64,000 nt of DNA. It comes from Meghimatium bilineatum. Taxonomy: Eukaryota > Mollusca > Gastropoda > Stylommatophora > Philomycidae. The DNA lies in contig CM067315.1 of assembly GCA_034231615.1 (NCBI GenBank), positions 8,517,915 through 8,581,914 on the forward strand, read 5' to 3'. Under the pieces are notes generated by a model. That model was not told the DNA's origin. It searched no databases and saw only the letters and a program-made list of their open reading frames with translations. Made by a program: the position numbers and the translations under genes. How positions within the stretch are numbered: position 1 is the first letter of the stretch; each line of letters begins with the position of its first letter. Below, one piece after another: positions 30,901-42,900 of this stretch.

Positions 30901-33900
30901 TGTAATAGGTGGTCTATGTGTGTATGTATGAGGCATGTTCCACCATTTTCTTATGCAGACATTCAATGACATCACAGAGGCAGACCATTTTTTAGTGTTA
31001 ATACTGACCAATTTTTATTACACAGTCCATCCGATCCTATCCTATAATCCTGTAATCCGTCAGGGTCATAGTGGTACCACATTAAATGCTTATCACATAG
31101 AGTAGTCTAGCGATTTCTATCTTCAACGATGCGTATGAGGGAGGAAAAAATCTTGTCTTGCCCATTCCTTGATGTTGTCTGTCCATACTTTTATATGTCC
31201 TTTGCTTCTTCCACCTTCGATGGTTCCTTTCAGTATTGTTTTTGACAAGTAATCATTTCTGCATATATGTTCAAACCATGAAAGGTTGGTAATTTCATTA
31301 GTGAAAGCAATGATTCTGGTGGACCTGTATATATTTTATTTTATTTTTTTACATACACATTCGCCTATGCTCTCTATAGAAGATTCATAGAATTTGTCTG
31401 TAACATATGAATTTGACTGTTCCTTTGAAAACAAATGCCTACGTACCATTCTGAACGTTAAGTGGAGTGACACTTTAAATCTAACACTACTATAAGAGAG
31501 GAAAGCAAACAAACCTATATATCTTCCTTCATTAGACAAAGGCGTTGGACTTACATCGGCCATGTTCTCAGAATGAACAGCCTAAGAATTCCCCAGCAAT
31601 CACTATATTGGGTGCCACCTGGAGTAAGAAGAAGAGGGAGACCTAGAGAAACTCTACGAAGAACCATTAATAGAGAAGGCATGTCAATGAACCTAAACAA
31701 CACGCAACAATTGAAAGACCTGGCAACACAAAGACAGAAATGGAAAGCTATGGTTTCTGCCCTATGCGCCGCCTATGGCCCTGGAGGAACATAACATAAC
31801 ATAACATAACATAACATAACATAACATAACATATGTATGTGAAGGTTTGTAGGTGCCTCTCCATGTCCGCAGTTAGTATCCAACTTTCACAATCATACAG
31901 CACAATTGAAAACACTAGTGAGTTATAAAGTTTACACAGTCCACATGGCTCCAATATGCTATAAGGATAGGTGGAATAGCTTGCTCTGTAGAGCACTTAA
32001 CTACACATTTGTTAGCCAATTTAACCACTTGACCTCACTGGGCCTGTAAACAAAATTTACTGGATTCCTATTTACTTGGCAACACTGAGGTAGTAGCTTG
32101 AGGATGTGACACTTAGTTTAAGTGAGGCATGTCCGGAGTCTGTAAATAGACACAGTAAGGGTGGGGGGGGTTGCACTTGAAATAGATCATGGGTCTTCTT
32201 CTTCTCGTTCGCAGTTTAACATGTCTACACAACAAGTCTGGTTTTCTTAATAAATGCTGTTGTATTTGAAATCTCCTCAGTGCTCCCATACAGTTTAACA
32301 TGTCTACACAGCAAGTCTGGTTTTCTTAATAAATGCTGTTGTATTTGAAATCTCCTCAGTGCTCCCATACAGTTTAACATGTCTACACAGCAAGTCTGGT
32401 TTTCTTAATAAATGCTGTTGTATTTGAAATCTCCTCAGTGCTCCCATACAGTTTAACATGTCTACACAGCAAGTCTGGTTTTCTTAATAAATGCTGTTGT
32501 ATTTGAAATCTCCTCAGTGCTCCCATACAGTTTAACATGTCTACACAGCAAGTCTGGTTTTCTTAATAAATGCTGTTGTATTTGAAATCTCCTCAGTGCT
32601 CCCATACAGTTTAACATGTCTACACAACAAGTCTGATTTTCTTAGTAAATTCTGTTGTATTTGAAATCTCCTCAGTGCTCCCATACAGTTTAACATGTCT
32701 ACACAGCAAGTCTGGTTTTCTTAATAAATGCTGTTGTATTTGAAATCTCCTCAGTGCTCCCATACAGTTTTCTGTGGATATCCATCTCTGTGGACCAGTG
32801 ATCTCTAATCAGGGATCTCTGAACTACTTTCTTCAAAACATATAGACATATCTTTCTATCAGTAATTCATCTCACCATTGTGTTGTGGGGATCCAAATGG
32901 GAAGCCAATAATAGCACCACTGTTTATCTTTCATGCATGTTGGAGGGGATGACTAAGGAGGTTATGGGATGAAATTTGACTGTCCCATCCCATCCCATTT
33001 AGGGTCAGAGAGACCCAGAAACTATGCTGAAGTTGGATGCATCATATCAAAAGGTGCAGATATCGCAGCAAAGCCATAAACCATGACACGAAACATTCTG
33101 TTCTCCGGACTACATCCTGCTAATTATCAGGAGCTTAAGAACGAACACAGGAGAAAATAAGAAGTAATTCATTTGTCCAAAGATAAACATATATAGTAAT
33201 ATGTTATACCGTTAAGATCCGACTATAAACCGAGAATTTAAAAAAAAAATCAGAGATTACTTCATACTCCTTGTCTTATAATCGAGTAAGGTCAAATTAA
33301 AAAAAAATTATGTCAAATCACAGTAAAAAAAAAAAAGGAGAAAAACACTGTTTAAAAAAAGTGCCAGTGACAACTCGCATGTCCCGACATATTTAGCCAG
33401 GATAAAATTATCGAAAGGTACTTATCCAATTCCCAGAGTTGTGAAATTTCACTCTTTCTTCCCTGTGCGAGGTGGTGGTAGGTGCATTTCTTCTTCAGAT
33501 GTGTTGTGACTGCATAAAGGGTGTTAGTGATGAAAGTGTTTGATGGTCACTGTTGTATTTACTATAATGTTTTTTTAAATTATTCCTCAGATTTGATTTT
33601 GAAGAAACCAGTTTCTGCTTCGAGCTTGTATGTTACTGAGATAAAAACATGATGGTGATCATGATGATAGTGACAGCTGAAAATGAAGATATTTCTGTCA
33701 AAAGACAATATCACCATGTCAGGCAAGAAAATTGATAGAGGGAAAGTTGGAAAACCATTTCTGAGGCAAATAGGACAGATTAAAGAAACAAACTTCATAA
33801 ATTGTGAGGGCAAACCCAATAATGAAAGTAGGTCTAGTTTTTAGTTTAGACAACTATTCTCGTTATTCAGTGATCATGCTTCCTTCTTCGTCAGCATTCA

Positions 33901-36900
33901 TTCTCAAACTCCCACTGGATTTCTCGTAGCAGGACCATGGTCCTACCAGATATCTAACAGGATGTAGTCCAGAGAATGCAAATGCGTTATAATCATCATT
34001 TTATTTGCGCCAATGACCTGATACATCAGTCTTTGGCAGAATCATGCTTCCAACAAGGAGGGTCTTATGGTAATATTCTTTCCTAGAAATGCAGGTGTTC
34101 ATGGTTATAAATGAGTTAATTCCACCGAAGATGGATGTGCTGGACCATTGACACAAATAAAATGGCAGCACAATGCATTTCCATGCTCTGAATTACATCC
34201 TGTTGGAAATCTAGTTGGACAATCCTCCTACAAGAGAGATCCCAGCGGGAGTTTGAGAATGAACACTGAAGAAGAAGAAAGTGTTAATAATAATAAAACA
34301 CACAACCCGTCAGGTTTGTATGAGTGTCACATTGAAACATTTGATGCAGAAAGATCTCCATGTCAGGGTTGTAGGTGTGTCACATTGAAACATTTGATGC
34401 AGAAAGATCTCCATGCATCTGTTGGTTATTTGACTTTATGCAATGTTGGCATGTTGAGTGATATTACTGTGCCAGATGGAATATGCTAGAGTAATAGAAT
34501 AGTTGTCTATTCTTAGGTGTTCAATTAATTTTGAATGATGTCAGGGACATTTAGAGTGTAAAATCTATACAAAAACCCCATCTTCCAACTCCCCATCGAA
34601 TCCAATGGGGCCTCCTTGAATGAGGCTTAGTCCAGCCGACAGGGGCTGGAAACTAAGGTTGGTCGGGCAATTCCCTAACATCGAGCAGGACCACAGTTCT
34701 TCCAACTCCCCATCGAATCAAATAGGGCCTCCTTGAATGAGGCTTAGTCCAGCCAACAGGGGCTGGAAACTAAGGTTGGTCGGGCAATTCCCTAACATCG
34801 AGCAGGACCACAGTTCTTCCAACTCCCCATCGAATCCAATAGGGCCTCCTTGAATGAGGCTTAGTCCAGCCAACAGGGGCTGGAAACTAAGGTTGGTCGG
34901 GCAATTCCCTAACATCGAGCAGGACCACAGTTCTTCCAACTCCCCATCGAATCCAATAGGGCCTCCTTGAATGAGGCTTAGTCCAGCCAACAGGGGCTGG
35001 AAACTAAGGTTGGTCTGGCAATTCCCTAACATCGAGCAGGACCATTGTTCTGCCCAAGCAATCACTTGTGCTGAAGTTGGAGATACCAGGCCAAGAGGTG
35101 CACCAGCAACCAGGGTATCACACAACAGGACTAGATAACATGTCTTCACAACAAATGTCACTTGCTGTGTAGACATGTTAAAATTTGAATGAGAAGAAGA
35201 TCTTCAAACTGTTCATTATTTCCTGCAGAACTGACTGCATCAGTTATTTTGGAATGGCACATTCATCTGTCTTAAGAATTTTTCAGCATTCTATAGACAC
35301 TTGGGCTTCCGGTAGTGACGTCCGTTGATGGAGGGTGTTTCTCTAATCAAGTCTGGGTCATTCCATCGATCGTTGGATTAATCAACTAACATCGTAAAGT
35401 CCAGACCGATTTGTGTAACAGAAGTCTGTTCATTCCAATTCTTTTTTCAACCAATATTCATACTATTCAAGAACTGCACAGAATAGCTTTGAACAGACAG
35501 AATTGGAGAGATCTGACCTCTGCCCTATGCGCTAACTTCAGCGCAAAAGGAAAATGAATGAATAGACACTTGGGATTTTGACATTGTGAGCATTTAATGT
35601 TCTGGTACTTTCACAGACCGCCTGTACTTGATGTGCCTACGAAGACATATAAAGAGTCCAATAATTCAGTTAGATTTTTTTTTCTGTATTTTTGTCATAT
35701 AATTTATTAAAGTATTTATAATATTCAAATGTTATGTTTATGATTTGAGCTAACAGTATTCTTGATTTTATCATTCTTATGATTATGATCCTTGTCATCA
35801 GTATTCATGATTTTATCATTATTATGATCCTTGTCATCAGTATTCATGATTTTATCATTATTATGATTATGATCCTTGTCATCAGTATTCATGATTTTAT
35901 CATTATGATTATGATCCTTGTCATCAGTATTCATGATTTTATCATCTTTTCTTATGTTTATGCATTGTGTCAGCAGTATTTACAATGTTAACATCTTTTC
36001 TAATCTCTATTATTTTTATCATCAGTATTCATAATTTTAATATCTATTCTTATTGTCATGTTTATGCTTTGTGTTCAGAACCCTTCAATGGAAAGAGCTG
36101 TGAGGTCCAGATACCTTCACCTGTCCCTAAGTCTCCGTTATCCTGTCAGGCTCCAAAGCAAATGGTGTCCCCTCTACTGCGAATAGAGGATTTAAATTTG
36201 GAAGAGATTGGTTTTGGATTTTTTGCTAATGTTTATAAGGTAAATTCCTACATTCTGTTTAGATTTTTTGCTAATGTTTATTTATAAGGTAAATTCCTAC
36301 ATTCTGTTTGGATTTTTTGCTAATGTTTATACGGTAAATTCCTACATTCTGTTTGTGATTTTTTGCTAATGTTTATAAGGTAAATTCCTACATTCTGTTT
36401 AGATTTTTTGCTAATGTTTATAAGGTAAATTCCTACAATCTGTTTAGATTTTTTGCTAATGTTTATAAGGTAAATTCCTACATTCTGTTTAGATTTTTTG
36501 CTAATGTTTATAAGGTAAATTCCTACATTCCGAAATCTTAGAGTTAGATTAGCTAAGTTGTTTGAGCACTGAATTGTTATCCAAAAGTTATCATCTCAAG
36601 GCTAATACTCATCTGTAAATAAAATCTAATACATGAGCTTTAAGCATTCATGACACAAATTGTAAAAACAAATATACAGTGGAATCCCTCTATAGCGTAA
36701 CCTTTTATAACAACACTTTTCAGAACTATATAAAACCCCAATTATATTTATTCTATATTGTTTGTTTGAAAGTGATTTTTTCAACACTTCACAGTATCAT
36801 ACGAAGGGCAGACGTCCTTATAAATGGTAAACATCTCATCATGAATTTGTTATGCAGATGTACCCTGCAAGTGCAGGAATTTGATTACCAGGTATGCTAT

Positions 36901-39900
36901 GAGCCTCCGTTTTATTCATGACACAGCTTCATACACAACTGAACTAGTTTCCCACCAATTTCTCTTTCACCCGCAGCACTTCACAAACCATGAACATGCC
37001 GTAATTGTCAGCCAATAGTGCGTCTTTAAAATGATAACAGTGTAATCTCACCTGACTTTATGATTTATTACTAAAGCATCAAACTTTTCGACCACCCTTC
37101 GTATGTGTTTGTATGTATATGCATATATCTTTCTGTGTATCCTTTTTTCGTCAGGCTACCCATAAGGTTACAGGTGCAGTTATGGTGTTAAAAGTCAACA
37201 AAGATGAAGCCAACCTACCAAGTGCTCTCCGTGAGATCCAACTCCTAAGCAAATTTAATCATCCTAATATTCTCAGGTAAGATACAAGAGGGCATGAATG
37301 TTATATTCTAAGGTAAGACACAAGAAAGGGAATGAGTGTTGTATTCTTAGGTAAGACACAAGAAGGGAATCAGTGTTGTATTCTTAGGTAAGACACAAGA
37401 AAGGGAATCAATGTTGTATTCTTAGGTAAGACACAAGAAAGGGAATCAGTGTTGTATTCTTAGGTAAGACACAAAAAGGGAATCAGTGTTGTATTCTTAG
37501 GTAAGACACAAGAAAGGGAATCAGTGTTGTATTCTTAGGTAAGACACAAGAAAGGGAATCAGTGTTGTATTCTTAGATAAGACACAAGAAAGTGAATCAG
37601 TGTTGTATTCTTAGATAAGACACAAGAAAGGGAATCAGTGTTGTATTCTTAGATAAGACACAAAAAAGTGAATCAGTGTTGTATTCTTAGGTAAGACACA
37701 AGAAAGGGAATCAATGTTGTATTCTTAGATAAGACACAAAAAAGTGAATCAGTGTTGTATTCTTAGGTAAGACACAAGAAAGTGAATCAATGTTGTATTC
37801 TTAGGTAAGACACAAGAAAGTGAATCAATGTTGTATTCTTAGGTAAGACACAAGAAAGGGAATCAATGTTGTATTCTTAGGTAAGACACAAGAAAGTGAA
37901 TCAATGTTGTATTCTTAGGTAAGACACAAGAAAGCAAATTAGAATTGTATTCTTAGGTAAGACACAAGAAAGGGAATGAATGTTGTATAAAGATCTGAAT
38001 GCAGAAAAAGAGCAAGAAGTATATCTCAGCACATTTATAAATAAATATATATAATTTAAACAAACATAAAATATGTTAAATAATATTTTTACAAGCAACA
38101 AAAACAAGATAGAAAAATTTTACCAAAAGGCCTTTATCAAGATAGGGGACACACACATGAGAGAGAGAGAGAGACTTGAAGGAACAATTAACTGAGGTGT
38201 ATATGGAATTATCTAATGAACATTTGAGGTGTCTAAGAAAAGCAGCAAACAGAACACAAAGAGATCATGTGAAGAATGTAGAGATTACAAGAACTATTGG
38301 AACAACATTGGTGGTCAAATATATTGAAAAAACAGAGACTGAAATGGTTCTGCCACATAATGAATCCTTATTGGCCAGCGGCTAGAACATACAACATAAA
38401 AATAGAAACAGCAAAATACAGAGGAAGACAAAGAAATCAAATCACATCAAATAAACCCATAACCCTTCAGGGTCGTAGGGGTACCACAATGGATGCTTCA
38501 GCACACAGAGTCCTCCAACGAATTCTATCCTCAGCGATGCGGATGAGTGTGGTAATATCTAGCCCTGTCCATTCCTTGATGTTGTCTGTCCATGAAGGAA
38601 TGGACAGGGCTAGATAAAGGTGGATTGAAGATAAAAACAAAGGTGGCTAGATAAAGACAACGGTGGCTAGATAAAGACAAAGAAAAAGGTGGATTGAAGA
38701 AGTTACATTCTGAGATGTCACAACATAGCTGAATATCAAGCGACCAAACATACCATAGCGTGAAAACCAATTGTAATTCAATCCTGCAACACCTTACAGC
38801 AAAAGCAGAGAACAGACAATAGATAGATAGACAGCAAATGCAGAGAACAGACAAAGATAGATAGACAGCAAAAGCAGAGAACAGACAATAGATAGATAGA
38901 TTTAATCTACATGAAACTTTCGGAAATTTACAATATTTATATTCTTGTTTGTGATAGTTTCATGAAGGTTACACACGTCTCTGTAGCCCTCAATTCCTAT
39001 TATTCCTTCAAGTCTGTGTGTGCCCCTCTCTTGGTAAAGATCTTTTTATCAAAACATTGATTCATTTTATCAGGTTTTTTTTCTCCTTGTAAAACTATAA
39101 TTTACCATATGTGGTGTATAGTTTTACTACAATCTTCAATATTTATTCTTCTTCAGCGTTCATTTTCAAACTCCCACTGAATCTCTCATATAACAGGACA
39201 ATAGTCGTACTTGATTTCCAACAGGATGCAGTCCAGAGAATGGAAATGCGTTGTGTCACTGTTTTATATTTGCCAATTGCCTGACAAATCCGTCTTCAGC
39301 GTTAGATTTATTCATCACATTGATAAGTTGTGAAGACATGTTATCTAGTTGTGGTGCATGATACCATGGTTGCTGGTGTGCCTCTCTGCCTGGTATCTCC
39401 GACTTCAGCACCAGCGATTACTGGGGAAGGAATGTGGCAAGTGATAATTAATTACTCCATGTCAAATTTGTATTTTTAAAATTTGAAATTAAGCAAAACT
39501 CTACAAAATAGTTATATTTGTTTATCTTGTTACCATTTCTCTAGATATCTTGGTGTTTGTGTTTCCAATGACCAGCTTCATCCCTTGACAGAGGTATTGT
39601 TCTGTTTATAAGTTCACACTTAATATTATGTGTAAAGTTGTTGAGATATATGTTATATATACATATAACCCGAATTGTCTTGACAGATGGTCTGAAGCAA
39701 GTCTGTACGAGAGGGAGTTAATCGGGCATGAATTTAACATGTCTTTTCTTGGCTAAATCTGTCATGCTGATCTTGGTTTTGGTTTGTTACAGAATAAAGC
39801 ATAGGAAAATGTTACAGCTGGACTGTTGCAGTATAAGCATGGGAAAATGTTACAGCTGGACTGCAGCATCTTTTGCCTAAGCCTTTCTTCTGCTCTGCTC

Positions 39901-42900
39901 AATATTGAATTCTCGCATCTTAGAATCACTATGCAGGATTGTTCTCTGTGTGACACGATCTTTACCATATTTTCCCAACTGTTAGAAGCGATGACTAATG
40001 CATTCATTAATGACTTGCTTACATCTTTGTATTACAACTTTGCTCTGACTCTTCTAGCACTCTGGGAGAGTTTCCCATGCAATATTGTTTTGAAGGTGCA
40101 GCTGTTGATCATCCTTTGGACATGTTCAAAATACATGAGTTTTCTGAGACTGGAAAATATTACCGGAAACCTGGTTTTCTGCAGAACATCAAAAATTTGT
40201 GTGTGTAGATACAGGTAATATAGTTATGTTAATTATGTCCCCTTATTAGATTATGTCCCCTGAATAGAAAGACAAACTGAAAATGCAATGCTAATGTTAA
40301 TTCCACATTCAAAGGTGAGGAAGAGGGAAAGGGATGTAGACCATAGAATAATCTGGATTCAACAGACAGCTGATAGCACCCATTGAAGGTTTTTATTTAG
40401 GGTTGCACTGGGTTCAACAGACAGCTGATAGCACCCATTGAACGTTCTTATTCAGGATTGCAGGTCTATTGAGTCACCAAAATGTGCTAACTCATTTGCC
40501 TCTTGAGAGTAAAGGAACTGTGATAGAATGCAATACAGTTTTTATTATTGATTAAGAACAAGTATCATCGCACAATACAGTATTGATTATTGATTAAGAA
40601 CAAGTATCACTGCACAATACAGCATTGATTATGAACTAGTATCACTGCACAATACAGCATTGATTATTGATTAAGAACTCCTGCCGAAGATGGATGTGTC
40701 GGGCCATTGGCGCAAATAAAACGGTGACACAGCGCATATCCATTCTCTGGACTACATCCTGATGGAAAACTAGAATGGATCATGGTCCTGCCACAAGAGA
40801 GATCCAGCAGGAGTTTGAGAATGAACGCTGAAGAAGAAGAAGATTAAGAACTAGTATCACAATACGGGCATTGATTATTATTAAGAACTATTATCACTGC
40901 ACAATACATTATTGATCACTGTACAAGGGACATTCCCATAAGTGCACTGATTGCTATTCCACTTGCTGTTTAAGAGTTGGTCTATATAAGCTCAGTGTCC
41001 AAGTCAGTTGTATGTTATGGGTTCTTCTGTTTTTTCCAGAGTGGAGACACTGGCCACTCCTGTTTCTATCATTCTTTATAAATGTGTAATGTCTCTTTCA
41101 GCATCCTCAGCATTGTTGAAAGCTTGCTTGAAAGATATCAATAGATGGGAAGTTGCAATGGACAATGGTTGCAGGCAGACACTGCTTCATGAGTGCCTGC
41201 TGGATGCAGACACCTATTGATGATACATCTAGGCTGAGATTTGAAGAATTTGGTATTAGGTATTGATATTAATAGAACTAGACTTCTTCAGCTGACAGGA
41301 ATTGATCCTGGTCCGTTCTAGCTTCAGACCAGGTCTGTTCTTCAGAGCAGAATGAGGAGAATGTTCAATGAGCCATCCACAGGAACAATCAGCATACATA
41401 CCATTTGTCACCTGCTAGAGAGACTGAACATCTATGAACTTGTCTAGAGAGACTAAACATCTATGAACTTGTCTAGAGAGTTTGAACATCTATGAGCTTG
41501 TCTAGAGAGACTGAAGATCTATAAGCTTGTCTAGAGAGACTGAAGATCTATGAGCTTGTCTAGAGAGACTGAAGATCTATAAGCTTGTCTAGAGAGACTG
41601 AAGATCTATAAGCTTGTCTAGAGAGACTGAAGATCTATAAGCTTGTCTAGAGAGACTGAAGATCTATAAGCTTGTCTAGAGAGACTGAAGATCTATAAGC
41701 TTGTCTAGAGAGACTGAAGATCTATAAGCTTGTCTAGAGAGACTGAAGATCTATAAGCTTGTCTAGAGAGACTGAAGATCTATAAGCTTGTCTAGAGAGA
41801 CTGAAGATCTATAAGCTTGTCTAGAGAGTTTGAACATCTATAAGCTTGTCTAGAGAGACTGAAGATCTATAAGCTTGTCTAGAGAGACTGAAGATCTATA
41901 AGCTTGTCTAGAGAGACTGAAGATCTATGAGCTTGTCTAGAGAGACTGAAGATCTATAAGCTTGTCTAGAGAGACTGAAGATCTATAAGCTTGTCTAGAG
42001 AGACTGAAGATCTATAAGCTTGTCTAGAGAGACTGAAGATCTATAAGCTTGTCTAGAGAGACTGAAGATCTATAAGCTTGTCTAGAGAGACTGAAGATCT
42101 ATAAGCTTGTCTAGACAGACTGAAGATCTATAAGCTTGTCTAGAGAGACTGAAGATCTATAAGCTTGTCTAGAGAGACTGAAGATCTATAAGCTTGTCTA
42201 GAGAGACTGAAGATCTATAAGCTTGTCTAGAGAGACTGAAGATCTATAAGCTTGTCTAGAGAGACTGAAGATCTATAAGCTTGTCTAGAGAGACTGAAGA
42301 TCTATGAGCTTGTCTAGAGAGACTGAAGATCTATAAGCTTGTCTAGACAGACTGAAGATCTATAAGCTTGTCTAGAGAGACTGAAGATCTATAAGCTTGT
42401 CTAGAGAGACTGAAGATCTATAAGCTTGTCTAGAGAGACTGAAGATCTATGAGCTTGTCTAGAGAGACTGAAGATCTATAAGCTTGTCTAGAGAGACTGA
42501 AGATCTATAAGCTTGTCTAGAGAGACTGAAGATCTATGAGCTTGTCTAGAGAGACTGAAGATCTATAAACTTGTCTAGAGAGACTGAAGATCTATAAGCT
42601 TGTCTAGAGAGACTGAAGATCTATAAGCTTGTCTAGAGAGACTGAAGATCTATGAGCTTGTCTAGAGAGACTGAAGATCTATAAGCTTGTCTAGAGAGAC
42701 TGAAGATCTATAAGCTTGTCTAGAGAGACTGAAGATCTATAAACTTGTCTAGAGAGACTGAAGATCTATGAGCTTGTCTAGAGAGACTGAAGATCTATAA
42801 GCTTGTCTAGAGAGACTGAAGATCTATAAGCTTGTCTAGAGTGCAATGATGTCAGTTTATAACCATACCATATATATTCTAATAAATACACTTTCAGAAT

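Noticed and set aside
33190-33330. Possible Tc1/pogo-type transposon end (ACTATAAACCGAG ... TTATAATCGAG)
   Set aside because: Suggestive short motifs only; no paired termini or TA duplication could be placed.
34718-35176. 152-codon minus frame MSTQQV...
   Set aside because: Runs through retroposon sequence into a 119-bp array; no family match.
41435-42842. CRISPR-like regular repeats
   Set aside because: Units are contiguous with no unique spacers. This is a eukaryotic minisatellite, as are all the other arrays.
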